From positions 1-64,000 of the forward strand of contig NZ_FQTY01000001.1 of NCBI RefSeq assembly GCF_900128955.1: 64,000 nt of DNA, read 5' to 3'. Below, in pieces: positions 18,004-27,249 of this stretch. The notes under the pieces are model-generated. The model was given only the letters and a program-made list of their open reading frames with translations. It had not been told where the DNA came from and ran no database searches. Position numbers and translations under genes: made by a program. The DNA comes from Tissierella praeacuta DSM 18095 (GTDB lineage: Bacteria > Bacillota > Clostridia > Tissierellales > Tissierellaceae). Numbering within the stretch: position 1 is the first letter of the stretch; the number at the start of each line of letters is the position of its first letter.

Positions 18004-18171
18004 CTATCTCATACTATTTGGTTTAAATGTACCACAATCTGTTTCTTCAGATGAAGATGCATTTCTCGGCTGTATTTCTATTTTACCAGCTGTACAAAGA
18101 TCTCCATTTTTATAGTAATGGCAAGTGTTTACTACACATTTTACTCCTTGGGTAATATTTTCATCATGCAT
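18004..18171 (-). CDS. DUF1540 family small zinc-finger-like protein
   Basis: A 55-residue protein with four cysteines in the DUF1540 arrangement: VKCVVNTCHYY, GDLCTAG, then IEIQPRNASSSEETDCGTF, probably one metal site. Start ATG at 18171 on the minus strand, where GAAAGGAG precedes by a normal distance; the upstream in-frame ATG at 18201 has no such site. Function of the family is unknown; it is frequent in spore-forming clostridia. Confidence 0.85.
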   Translation of the reverse strand: MHDENITQGVKCVVNTCHYYKNGDLCTAGKIEIQPRNASSSEETDCGTFKPNSMR

Positions 18172-18299
18172 GATAAAATCTCCTTTCAAAATAATTTTCA
18201 ATATTAGTTTTACTAATTTCTGAATTATTATACCTATAATAGTTTAAATAAAAGAGAAAATGAGGTAGAATAATTATATTACATGAGAAAGGTGATAAA

Positions 18300-19034
18300 A
18301 TGGTAAAAAAAGAAAGACTTGATAAGATACTTGCTAATATGGGATATGGTAGTAGAAAAAATGTAAAAAAATTTATAAAAGATGGTAAAGTAAAAGTAAA
18401 TAATGTTATTATTTTAAATAATGAATTTAAGGTAAATCCATATGAAGATGAGATTTTTTTTAATAATGAAGAAGTATTATATAGAGAATATATATATATT
18501 ATGTTAAATAAACCTCAAGGAATTGTATCATCTACAGATGATCCAAAAACTAGAACTGTAATAGATTTACTCGATGAAGAATATTTAATTTACAAACCAT
18601 TTCCCGTAGGAAGATTAGATAAGGATACAGAGGGATTACTGATGTTAAGTAATGATGGAAAGTTAGCACATGAACTGCTATCTCCTAAAAAAGGAATAAA
18701 TAAAACATACTATGTAGAAGTAGATGGATTTGTAGAGGATAAATATATTGAAGTATTTAAAGATGGTATAATTTTAGAAGATGGATATAAAACTTTACCT
18801 GCAAGTTTAGAAATAATAAATGCAAATATAATATCTAAAGTACATTTAACTATTCAAGAGGGGAAATTTCATCAAGTTAAGAGAATGTTTGAAAGTATTG
18901 GAATGAAAGTTTTATTTTTAAAAAGAATTTCTATGGGACCTTTAGCTTTAGATGAATCATTAAATCCTGGAGAATATAGAGAATTAAAAGAAGACGAAAT
19001 AGAATTATTAAAAGTTCATGTAAATATGTTATAA
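18300..19034 (+). CDS. RsuA/RluB/RluE/RluF family rRNA pseudouridine synthase
   Basis: 244 residues: an N-terminal S4 RNA-binding domain (about 4-60, RLDKILANMGYGSRKNVKKFI) and a pseudouridine synthase domain with the catalytic Asp in GRLDKDTEGLL; MLNKPQGIVSS and EGKFHQVKRMFE are further family motifs. It should isomerise a specific uridine in 16S or 23S rRNA. The RluB type in Firmicutes usually sits near scpB, which is not here, so the target is left open. Confidence 0.92.
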   Translation: MVKKERLDKILANMGYGSRKNVKKFIKDGKVKVNNVIILNNEFKVNPYEDEIFFNNEEVLYREYIYIMLNKPQGIVSSTDDPKTRTVIDLLDEEYLIYKPFPVGRLDKDTEGLLMLSNDGKLAHELLSPKKGINKTYYVEVDGFVEDKYIEVFKDGIILEDGYKTLPASLEIINANIISKVHLTIQEGKFHQVKRMFESIGMKVLFLKRISMGPLALDESLNPGEYRELKEDEIELLKVHVNML

Positions 19035-19069
19035 TATAATTAAAATTAAAATTAGATAGGGTGTGTAGT

Positions 19070-19621
19070 TTGAATTTTTATAATAAAAGGGGAAGTTTTG
19101 AAAGTTTCTTTGATAATAGGTCTTCCATAATAATTGAGTTTGAAAATGGAAATATAACTAAAAAACAATTTTTAGAATATAATTATGATTTAGTAATGAA
19201 GATGAATTTAAAACCATTTTTAAGGATAGATAGTTATGAGATGGGAATGTATAATTATCAATATTACAATGTATTAGCAAAATACTTTAATATGTTAGCA
19301 AAAGAAGTAAAAAATACTAGAAAACATCAGAAGTATTATAATTATTATCTAAATAAGGGTAATAATTATTATCATGAAAAGGATAAAGCAGCTCTAAATT
19401 TACTTAAATATTTGGAATTTAAAGGAGTAGAAGCATATTATATTAATGTCAATTCTAAGCTTTTAAATGATAAACTTTATGAGATTGTACTTCTTGATTA
19501 TAAGGAGGCAATATTTCATTCCAAGGCTATTTGGTTATTGGATATACTCAAAAAAGAAGGAGTATTTCTAGAAGAAAAAAAGATATCTTTAATAGATGAA
19601 TATATTAATGAAACTTACTAA
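19070..19621 (+). CDS. Uncharacterised protein (DUF6648-like)
   Basis: 183 residues, hydrophilic, Tyr/Asn/Lys-rich and mostly helical, with no membrane segment. FENGNITKKQFLEYNYD and LKPFLRIDSYEMGMYNYQYYNVLAKY resemble a conserved clostridial family I believe is DUF6648; this is from memory. Start TTG 19070 behind AGGGTG. It follows the pseudouridine synthase by about 35 bp and ends at a two-way terminator. Confidence 0.55.
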   Translation: MNFYNKRGSFESFFDNRSSIIIEFENGNITKKQFLEYNYDLVMKMNLKPFLRIDSYEMGMYNYQYYNVLAKYFNMLAKEVKNTRKHQKYYNYYLNKGNNYYHEKDKAALNLLKYLEFKGVEAYYINVNSKLLNDKLYEIVLLDYKEAIFHSKAIWLLDILKKEGVFLEEKKISLIDEYINETY

Positions 19622-19628
19622 ATAAAAA

Positions 19629-19658
19629 TAGAGTCTTTTTGAAGAGACTCTATTTTTT
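19629..19658. terminator. Bidirectional terminator between convergent genes
   Basis: TAGAGTCT (19629-19636) pairs with AGACTCTA (19645-19652), followed by six T on the plus strand and an A-rich flank giving a T run on the minus strand. The stop codon of the minus-strand gene is inside the stem. Confidence 0.85.
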
Positions 19659-20201
19659 GCCTGCAATTAATTTAACTATTTCTTCTACAGAACTACCTGC
19701 TTTAATCTCATAATCTCCAGATTTAAGCTTAGTATCTAATTTTAGCTCTTGAGCTTTTTGAACAAATTCAATTTTATTAGCAAGACCATTTGATTCCAAA
19801 ATACTCCCAATTTTAGAAGGGAGGGAACCAGATGGAATTGTAATTTTAATAACCTTATCACCTATAGATTCATTTGCATTATTATTTGAATTTTCTGGTG
19901 TAGTTTCAGTTTCTTGTGTTTCACTAATGTCATCCTTATTATTTAAATTGTTATTTTTGGATTCATCAGTAGGTTTCTTAGTAGTTTGTTCTTGACTATT
20001 ATTTATTGTAGAAGAATCATTATCCTTATTATCTTCAATAATAATATCAGTTTTAGGTGGCATATCTAATGCATCTTTGGCAAATAGAAGGTCAAGTCTC
20101 CAACCTATTACTAAGACTACAATACCTACTATTCCAACCATTATTATGTAGTCTACAGAATCATAGAGAAAGTCTTTTATTCCTTCAAAAAAATTCTTCA
20201 T
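19650..20201 (-). CDS. Membrane-anchored protein with MltG/YceG-like LysM subdomain
   Basis: 183 residues: cytoplasmic N-terminus, one helix (about 17-36), an Asn/Asp/Glu/Thr-rich disordered linker (about 48-118) and a C-terminal domain (about 120-183) reading ITIPSGSLPSKIGSILESNGL ... LKSGDYEIKAGSSVEEIVKLI in two pieces. That matches the LysM-like domain at the start of MltG endolytic transglycosylases. The catalytic YceG domain is missing, so it is probably a wall- or glycan-binding partner, not an enzyme. ATG behind GAGAGGTGA. Confidence 0.7.
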   Translation of the reverse strand: MKNFFEGIKDFLYDSVDYIIMVGIVGIVVLVIGWRLDLLFAKDALDMPPKTDIIIEDNKDNDSSTINNSQEQTTKKPTDESKNNNLNNKDDISETQETETTPENSNNNANESIGDKVIKITIPSGSLPSKIGSILESNGLANKIEFVQKAQELKLDTKLKSGDYEIKAGSSVEEIVKLIAGKK

Positions 20202-20303
20202 GGTTTCACCTCTCTAAATAACTTTTGTAAAAGTTTAGGTTTTAATTAATTAATAGTGTATAATATAATTATAACATAAGATTTTAGAAAAGGTGATAAA
20301 ACT

Positions 20304-21272
20304 TTGAGAGAAATAATAATAGATAAAAACGAAAATGAACAAAGGTTAGATAGATTTTTAAAGAAATATTTAAAAGAAGCACCCCAAGGCTTCGTATATA
20401 AAATGATTAGAAAAAAGAATATAAAGGTAAATGACGCTAAGGCACATCCAGAAACTACCATTTACGAAGGAGATAGAATTCAACTTTATCTTTCAGATGA
20501 AACTATAGATAAGTTTATTGCGAAAAAAGAAGAAATAAAATCAAAACTTGTACCTAATATTATATATGAAGATGCTAATATTATACTCATAAATAAACCA
20601 GTAGGGATACTATCTCATGGTGCGTCTAAGGAGTTTGAAGAAAATATAGTAGATAGTATGATTTCGTATTTAATTGAGAAGGGTGAGTTTATACCTAGAG
20701 TTCAGACAACATTTACTCCTTCCATATGTAATAGATTAGATAGAAATACTTCTGGAATAATAATTGGAGCTAAAAATTATCAAGCATTAAAAGAAATAAA
20801 TGAAGCAATTAAAAATAGTAAAATAAGAAGATTTTATAAAACCATAGTTAAAGGCAGTGTAAGAAAAGAATTCACTGTAGAAGGATATCTATTAAAGAAT
20901 GAAGACAAAAACAAAGTAACAATACATGAAGAAAATTTAGAGGGTTCAAAAAAAATCATAACAGTTGTAAAACCGCTTAAAAGTAAGAATGGGTATTCTT
21001 TACTTGAAATTGAGTTAATTACAGGAAGAACACATCAAATAAGAGGACATTTATCCTCCTTAGGATATCCAGTCATTGGAGATCGAAAATATGGAAGTAA
21101 GGAAATAAATAAAACATTTTATGAAGAATATTCATTAGATAATCAATGGCTTCATGGTTATAAAATAGAGTTCAATGGTTTATGTGATGAACTTAAATAT
21201 CTAAATGGTAAAAGTTTTACTGGGGACTTAATGGGGCAAGCTGCAAAAATAGAAAGAAAATTATTTGGTTAA
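20304..21272 (+). CDS. RluA family pseudouridine synthase
   Basis: 322 residues: S4 domain (about 10-70, RLDRFLKKYLKEAPQGFVYKMIRKKNIKVN) and an RluA-type catalytic domain with NRLDRNTSGIIIGAKN (catalytic Asp) and TGRTHQIRGHLSSLGYPVIGDRKYG. Most like the RluC/RluD branch that modifies 23S rRNA; exact target not decidable. Start TTG 20304 behind AAGGTGAT. A second RluA paralogue lies at 44262. Confidence 0.93.
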   Translation: MREIIIDKNENEQRLDRFLKKYLKEAPQGFVYKMIRKKNIKVNDAKAHPETTIYEGDRIQLYLSDETIDKFIAKKEEIKSKLVPNIIYEDANIILINKPVGILSHGASKEFEENIVDSMISYLIEKGEFIPRVQTTFTPSICNRLDRNTSGIIIGAKNYQALKEINEAIKNSKIRRFYKTIVKGSVRKEFTVEGYLLKNEDKNKVTIHEENLEGSKKIITVVKPLKSKNGYSLLEIELITGRTHQIRGHLSSLGYPVIGDRKYGSKEINKTFYEEYSLDNQWLHGYKIEFNGLCDELKYLNGKSFTGDLMGQAAKIERKLFG

Positions 21273-21289
21273 TTTTGGAGGTGTTTAGT

Positions 21290-22954
21290 GTGGCTAATAA
21301 GATTAAGCTAAATGTAGATGGAGAGGGAGAAATATTAGTAGAAAAAGGTATGGTTTTAAAAGATGTATCTAAATTAGTATTTGAAGAAGATTATAAAAAA
21401 TATTTAGGTGCTAAAATAAATAATGAAGTTTTCAATCTAAGTAAATCAGTAGAAGAAAATACAGATATAAGTTTTTTAGACATTGGTGATGTGGATGGAT
21501 ATAGAATATATACTAGAACTATATCTGCTGTTTTTATAATTGCATGTGGAGAATTATTTCCAGAAAGAACTGTGAGAATAGAGCATTTTTTAGGAGAAGG
21601 ACTTTATGCAACTTTTGAAAAAGGATATTCCATAACTTTTAGAGAAGTTGAGAAAATACAGGAAAAAATGGAGGAAATAGTTAAAGAGGATTTTCCTATA
21701 GTTCGTGAAAAAGTGCCTAAAGAAAAGGCAATGGCACTCTTTAAGCAATATAATTATTATGACAAGATAAGACTTTTTAATACTTTAGATAGAGAAGAGA
21801 TAGATGTATATAGTATAGGAGGTCATATAGATACATATCATGGCTTCTTAGCTCCATCCACAGGATACGTAGATACTTTTAAACTTAAATATTATTATCC
21901 AGGAGTTCTAATTATGTTTCCCAGTATGAATTCTAATTATCAATTACCGGAGTTTAGAGAGTTAAAGAAATTATCTAAGGTATTTAAGGAAGCAAATGAT
22001 TGGGGCGATATATTAGATTTAGCATATGTAGGCTCCTTAAATGAGAAAATCATAGATGGGGGTATAGCAGAAGTAATTAGGATATCTGAAGCATTCCATG
22101 AAAAAAAGATTGCAAATATTGCTGATAAAATTTGTGAAGATGAGGATATTCACTTGATTTTAATAGCTGGGCCTTCATCCTCTGGAAAAACTACATTTTC
22201 AAAACGATTAGCAGTTCAATTAAAAGTAAATGGGAAAAGACCAATATCAATTTCAGTAGATGATTATTTTGTTGATAGGGAAAAAACTCCGCTAAATGAA
22301 GATGGAACCTATGATTTTGAGTCTATTGATGCAATAGACTTAGAGAGATTAAATAAAGACTTAGTAAGCTTATTGGAAGGAAAAGAAATTGAATTACCTA
22401 AGTTCAATTTTATTACAGGTAAGAGTGAAAAATCTGGGAAAATAGTAAAGGTAGATAAAGATCATCCAATAATAGTTGAAGGGATTCATAGTCTAAATCC
22501 TAAGATGACCAATTATATTCCTGAAAAGAATAAATATAAAATATATATATCAGCATTAACACAACTTAATATAGATGCTCATAATCGAATTCCAACGACA
22601 GATACAAGACTTATTAGAAGAATTGTAAGGGATATTAAATATAGAGGGAATGATGCTACACGTACTTTAGAAATGTGGGCTGGAGTAAGAAAAGGAGAAG
22701 AAAAAAATATATTTCCTTTCCAAGAAGAAGCAGATATAATGTTTGATTCTGCCTTAGTATATGAATTATCAGTTCTAAAAAAACATATAAAACCATTGTT
22801 AGAAGAAATAGATAGCAGTAGTATTTATTATGGCGAAGCAAAGAAATTACTTAAATTCTTAGAATATTTTAAGGATATTGAAGATGAAGGTATAATACCG
22901 CCAAATTCGATTTTGAGAGAATTTATAGGAAAAACTTATTTTGATATTCATTAA
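21290..22954 (+). CDS. TGS/ThrRS-like domain-fused uridine kinase family nucleoside kinase
   Basis: 554 residues in three parts: a TGS-like N-terminus (about 1-60), a segment like the second additional domain of threonyl-tRNA synthetase (about 65-210), and a phosphoribulokinase/uridine kinase domain from about 280 with Walker A AGPSSSGKTTFSKRL, then ISVDDYFVDREKTP and VEGIHSLNP. This fusion is known in Firmicutes as a putative nucleoside kinase; substrate not established here. GTG 21290 is chosen because GGAGG is at 21277-21281; an in-frame TTG at 21275 overlaps that site. Confidence 0.88.
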   Translation: MANKIKLNVDGEGEILVEKGMVLKDVSKLVFEEDYKKYLGAKINNEVFNLSKSVEENTDISFLDIGDVDGYRIYTRTISAVFIIACGELFPERTVRIEHFLGEGLYATFEKGYSITFREVEKIQEKMEEIVKEDFPIVREKVPKEKAMALFKQYNYYDKIRLFNTLDREEIDVYSIGGHIDTYHGFLAPSTGYVDTFKLKYYYPGVLIMFPSMNSNYQLPEFRELKKLSKVFKEANDWGDILDLAYVGSLNEKIIDGGIAEVIRISEAFHEKKIANIADKICEDEDIHLILIAGPSSSGKTTFSKRLAVQLKVNGKRPISISVDDYFVDREKTPLNEDGTYDFESIDAIDLERLNKDLVSLLEGKEIELPKFNFITGKSEKSGKIVKVDKDHPIIVEGIHSLNPKMTNYIPEKNKYKIYISALTQLNIDAHNRIPTTDTRLIRRIVRDIKYRGNDATRTLEMWAGVRKGEEKNIFPFQEEADIMFDSALVYELSVLKKHIKPLLEEIDSSSIYYGEAKKLLKFLEYFKDIEDEGIIPPNSILREFIGKTYFDIH

Positions 22955-22968
22955 GCAAGGGGGAAAAA

Positions 22969-23883
22969 ATGGAGGCGTTATTATCTAAAATTATTGAAGA
23001 AAATAGATATTTAATATCTAAGGGGAAAGTTGCAGACTATATACCGGCACTATCAAAGGTAAATCCTAATAATATAGGAATTTGTCTAATGGATACAGAT
23101 GGAAATATTTATAAGGCAGGAGATTATAACGTAAAGTTTACTATCCAAAGTATATCTAAAATTATGAGTCTAATGCTATCTTTAATAGATAATGGTGAAG
23201 AGAGTGTATTTAAAAAAATAGATTATGAACCGACAGAGGAACCATTTAATACATTATTTAAATTAGATTTTCCCCATACTGTAAAACCTTCTAATCCCAT
23301 GATAAACTCAGGTGCCATAGTTACTACCTCTTTAATTAAAGGTAAAGGACAAGAGAAATTCAGTAGGTTATTAGAATTTATTAAGATGGTAACAAAAAAT
23401 CCAAATATATCTTATAATGAAGAAGTATATTTATCAGAAAAGGAAACGGGACATAAAAATAGGGCAATGGCTTATTTAATGAGAGCTAGAGGATTTATAA
23501 CAGGGGATGTAGAAGAAATATTAGACGTATATTTTAAGCAATGTTCCATAGAGGTAACTACATTAGATATTGCTAAAATAGGATTGTTTATAGCCAATAG
23601 ATGCAAATTGATAAATCAGGATACTCAAATATCTGGTGATAGGGTTGCATCAATAGTTACAGCTATTATGGCAACTTGTGGAATGTATAATTTTAGTGGA
23701 GAATATGCTGCAACAGTGGGAATACCATCAAAAAGTGGAGTAGGTGGAGGCATATTGGGTACAATACCATATAAAATGGGTATAGGCATATTTAGTCCAG
23801 CATTAGACCAATATGGTAATTCTATTGTAGGATATGGAATTATGAAAGATTTATCCAGAGAATTAAATTTGAATATATTTTAA
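22969..23883 (+). CDS. glsA: Glutaminase
   Basis: Serine-dependent beta-lactamase-like glutaminase converting glutamine to glutamate and ammonia. S61-IS-K64 (TIQSISK) is the catalytic Ser-Lys pair; NPMINSGAI, the later Tyr/Lys-containing KSGVGGGILGTIP and the Ser/Tyr positions match the family. Length 304 is normal. It follows the nucleoside kinase by 14 bp and may be cotranscribed. Intact. Confidence 0.96.
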   Translation: MEALLSKIIEENRYLISKGKVADYIPALSKVNPNNIGICLMDTDGNIYKAGDYNVKFTIQSISKIMSLMLSLIDNGEESVFKKIDYEPTEEPFNTLFKLDFPHTVKPSNPMINSGAIVTTSLIKGKGQEKFSRLLEFIKMVTKNPNISYNEEVYLSEKETGHKNRAMAYLMRARGFITGDVEEILDVYFKQCSIEVTTLDIAKIGLFIANRCKLINQDTQISGDRVASIVTAIMATCGMYNFSGEYAATVGIPSKSGVGGGILGTIPYKMGIGIFSPALDQYGNSIVGYGIMKDLSRELNLNIF

Positions 23884-23885
23884 AT

Positions 23886-23914
23886 TGGAGGGAGAAATCC
23901 CTCCATTAATTTTA
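23886..23914 (+). terminator. Weak terminator-like hairpin after glsA
   Basis: TGGAGGGA (23886-23893), loop GAAA, TCCCTCCA (23898-23905), then TTAATTTTA. Strong stem, but the U-tract is interrupted. Confidence 0.5.
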
Positions 23915-23977
23915 TATTTATTGTAAATAAGGTAAAACTATAATAAAATTAATATAACATAAGAAAAAGGTGATTAA

Positions 23978-25192
23978 ATGAAGTTATATCTAAGAATTTT
24001 TATATTATTAGTAATTACTATTTTCATTGTAGGATGCAATAATAAACAGTTAGATATGGAAAAACCTAATATTGAAGAAAATAAACAACCAACAGATAGC
24101 ATAAAAGATAAGATTAGAGCCATGTCATTAGAAGAAAAAATAGGACAATTGATGATTATTGGTTTTGATGGAATTGATGTTAATGAAGAAATTAGAAGCT
24201 TTATAGAAGAATTGAAAGTTGGAGGATTTATATTATTTTCAAGAAATATAGTAGATGAAAATCAGACTTTAACACTTCTTAATAAAATTAAGGAAGAAAA
24301 TTCTAATAATGATGTACCTTTATTTTTATCTATAGATGAGGAAGGCGGAAGAGTTAGTAGATTACCTAAATCATTTGTAAAACTTCCTGAGGCTATGAAA
24401 GTAGGGAATAGAAATGATAAAAATATTTCATATGAATTTGGTAATATACTAGGGAGGAGAGTAAGTTCACTAGGATTCAATATAAACTTTGCACCAGTAT
24501 TAGATATAAATTCTAACTCTCAAAATCCAGTAATAGGAAATAGAGCATTTGGAATCACTATAGACCAAGTAGTAGACAATGGATTAGAAGTATTACTAGG
24601 GATGAGAGAGATGGGCATAATACCAGCAGTAAAACATTTCCCAGGACATGGAGATACAAATATAGATTCCCATATTAAATTGCCTAAAGTAAATAAAACT
24701 TTGAATGAGTTAAAAGCATTTGAATTAGTTCCATTTATGGAAGCTATTAGTAAAGATATAGAAATAATAATGGTGGCACATATACTTTATCCTAATATAG
24801 ATGATAATAATCCTGCAACTATGTCCTCAAAATTTATTCAAGATGTTCTAAGAGAAGATTTAGGATATGATGGAGTTGTTATATCTGATGATATGACTAT
24901 GGGTGCAATTGTTGAAAATTATACCTTGGAGGAAGCAGCCTTATCCTTTATTAAGTCAGGCGGTGATATAGCTTTAATTTGCCATGGTAAAGATAATCCC
25001 AAAAAGGTATTTGAGAGAATAAAAGAAGCAGTGGATATTGGAGATTTAAAAGAGAAGGATATAGATGATAAAGTCTATAGAATCCTGAAACTTAAGAAAA
25101 AATATGATTTAGAAGATAAGATAATTACTACAATAGATTTAGAAACATTAAATAAAGATACTAAGGAGTTAATTAATCATATTAAGAGATAG
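23978..25192 (+). CDS. nagZ: Glycoside hydrolase family 3 beta-N-acetylhexosaminidase lipoprotein
   Basis: 404 residues with a lipoprotein signal peptide (FIVGC; Cys20 would be lipidated) and a GH3 barrel. KHFPGHGDTNIDSHIKLP is the NagZ-specific loop with the His/Asp general acid-base, and VVISDDMTMGAI carries the nucleophile Asp. It should remove GlcNAc from muropeptides outside the cell during wall recycling, as in Bacillus NagZ. It lacks the C-terminal Ig-like domain of longer GH3 enzymes. ATG behind AAAGGTGA. Confidence 0.93.
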   Translation: MKLYLRIFILLVITIFIVGCNNKQLDMEKPNIEENKQPTDSIKDKIRAMSLEEKIGQLMIIGFDGIDVNEEIRSFIEELKVGGFILFSRNIVDENQTLTLLNKIKEENSNNDVPLFLSIDEEGGRVSRLPKSFVKLPEAMKVGNRNDKNISYEFGNILGRRVSSLGFNINFAPVLDINSNSQNPVIGNRAFGITIDQVVDNGLEVLLGMREMGIIPAVKHFPGHGDTNIDSHIKLPKVNKTLNELKAFELVPFMEAISKDIEIIMVAHILYPNIDDNNPATMSSKFIQDVLREDLGYDGVVISDDMTMGAIVENYTLEEAALSFIKSGGDIALICHGKDNPKKVFERIKEAVDIGDLKEKDIDDKVYRILKLKKKYDLEDKIITTIDLETLNKDTKELINHIKR

Positions 25193-25221
25193 TATTTAAT
25201 TAAATTGTAGGGGATGATACA

Positions 25222-25425
25222 TTGATAATTGGAATATATTCTATATTTATAGGAGTATTTGCTTATATACAAGAAAACTATAATATAGATATTGTAGATG
25301 AAGAAAGAAACTCTATCAACAAAAAATATATACAGAAAGATAAAAATTATAGATATAATGCCTTAGACAATGTTTTTTTCTTATCATTAGGAATGTTTAG
25401 AATTTTGAGTGGAATTATATATTAA
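25222..25425 (+). CDS. Small membrane protein, uncharacterised
   Basis: 67 residues with hydrophobic segments at both ends (IIGIYSIFIGVFAYI and VFFLSLGMFRILSGIIY) around a charged loop. TTG start 25222, eight bases after GGGG. It lies 12 bp ahead of the next membrane protein and is probably cotranscribed with it. Family not recognised. Confidence 0.55.
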   Translation: MIIGIYSIFIGVFAYIQENYNIDIVDEERNSINKKYIQKDKNYRYNALDNVFFLSLGMFRILSGIIY

Positions 25426-25437
25426 GGTGGATTTATT

Positions 25438-27246
25438 ATGATGAAAAGAATAATAAAATTAATGATATTGGCTTTAATAATATTAAGCCCTAACAATATA
25501 TTGGCTGAAAATATAAACTCTATTATAGTAATAGTTGATGAGCTGCCAATAAAAACAGTGGAAGAATTATCAATTGATAAATGTAATCTAGGCTTTGTAA
25601 ATTTAAAATCCAGACCTCCATATTCAGAAGAAGGACTATATTTATCTATAAATACTGGTAAGAAACTGAGTTTGAAAGATGTTGGTAAAAAAGATAAAAA
25701 AACAAACTATTTAGGAGATGTCTTAAAAAAAGAAAAAGTTTCTTATATGGGAGATGGTAAAGCTCATTTTTTAGTTAGAAATAAAGAAGGAAATGTTAAT
25801 TATAGTGAAGATTTTATAATATACAATTATAGATGGTTAATAGAAAAAACAGATATTTTATTAAAAAAGTCTGATGTATTAGTGTTAGAATATGAAATTC
25901 AGCATGATAAAAACAGATTAGATATTTTAAATAAATATTTAAATAATTATAGAGATGAACAGATAATTGTTTTACCAAAAGCTGTTGCCATGGAAGATAA
26001 TTATTTACTAAATAGATATCTTGTTCCAGTTCTTTATCTTAATGGAGAAAATAGTGGATTATTAACTAGTTTATCTACTAAAAGAGAAGGGTTTATTGCT
26101 TTAGAAGATATTTCATATCAAATTAAAGAAACATATGGGCATGGAAAGAAGACTGATATAGGAAAGCCATTTAAATTGATAGAAGCAGATAATCCTAAAA
26201 AAGAATTTGAAAATATATATAAAAAAAATATGAATCTATTAATTATTGCATATTTATTTCATGGATTAACTTATTTCTCTCAGGTGTTACTTGGAATATG
26301 GATTTTGAAGTTTAATAAATTGGATAAAGGGATATATATTATATATGCTTTTACCTTGGTAAATATTTTTACATCTTTAATATTAGGTTTGTTTGAATTG
26401 CAAAAAAACTTTTTACCATATTTAATTATTCATATATTAATATCTTATTTAATTACAAGATTTATTATAGAAAGACAAATAGATTTAACTAAAATTCTGA
26501 GTATATTAACATATAGTATAATCGTTCTAGGTATATGTTTATATCCCAATATGATTTACAATTCTTATATAGGATTTAATAATCTAGTTTATGGAGCTAG
26601 ATATTATGGAATGAACAATGGGATTATGGGAATTTTATTAGTTACTTCCATATTAAGTTTTTTTAGTATTACTGAATCAATAAATAATGTATTCATGAAA
26701 AGACTTATTGGATTATCTATTTTTATTATAAATATGCTAGTATTATCAACATATTTTGGAGCTAACACTGGTGGATTTATAACATCTATTATATTATTTG
26801 GAATTATGGTTTGTATTTTATTTTTCTCTGGTAAAAATAATTTTAGAAAATTAATTTTATTCTTTTTAATAGGTATATCTATATTTGCTTTAAACATAAT
26901 GATTGATAATATTACAGGAGAAAATACTCATGCCCTTGGATTTTTTTATAGACTAAAGGAAAATGGTATATATGAATTAGTTTCTATGGCATCTTTTAAA
27001 GCTAAGGAACTTTTTAAATTAACAATATTGCCACCATTCTCTATAGTCTTGATTTTCCAAATAATTATACTTAAAAATATAAAGAAAACTATAATAAATA
27101 ATGAAATTCTAAAAAAAGAAGCAATGATAATTATCATCACTTCTTTAATAGGCTTTATATTAAATGATACAGGAATCATAACACTTATTTATATGATTAA
27201 TTATTTGATATTAAGAATAATTAGTGATAATAAAATTGTAGAGTAG
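25438..27246 (+). CDS. Large membrane protein with signal peptide and extracytoplasmic N-terminal domain
   Basis: 602 residues: signal peptide (about 1-24), an external domain (about 25-260), then about eight to ten membrane helices (265-600). The external part starts SIIVIVDELPIKTVEEL and later has LVLEYEIQHDKNRLDIL and DEQIIVLPKAVAM, which suggests a degenerate alkaline-phosphatase-like fold; that is a guess. GARYYGMNNGIMGILL and STYFGANTGGFIT are the best conserved-looking stretches. Probably envelope-related given the NagZ and small membrane protein upstream, but function unknown. Confidence 0.55.
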   Translation: MMKRIIKLMILALIILSPNNILAENINSIIVIVDELPIKTVEELSIDKCNLGFVNLKSRPPYSEEGLYLSINTGKKLSLKDVGKKDKKTNYLGDVLKKEKVSYMGDGKAHFLVRNKEGNVNYSEDFIIYNYRWLIEKTDILLKKSDVLVLEYEIQHDKNRLDILNKYLNNYRDEQIIVLPKAVAMEDNYLLNRYLVPVLYLNGENSGLLTSLSTKREGFIALEDISYQIKETYGHGKKTDIGKPFKLIEADNPKKEFENIYKKNMNLLIIAYLFHGLTYFSQVLLGIWILKFNKLDKGIYIIYAFTLVNIFTSLILGLFELQKNFLPYLIIHILISYLITRFIIERQIDLTKILSILTYSIIVLGICLYPNMIYNSYIGFNNLVYGARYYGMNNGIMGILLVTSILSFFSITESINNVFMKRLIGLSIFIINMLVLSTYFGANTGGFITSIILFGIMVCILFFSGKNNFRKLILFFLIGISIFALNIMIDNITGENTHALGFFYRLKENGIYELVSMASFKAKELFKLTILPPFSIVLIFQIIILKNIKKTIINNEILKKEAMIIIITSLIGFILNDTGIITLIYMINYLILRIISDNKIVE

Positions 27247-27249
27247 GGG

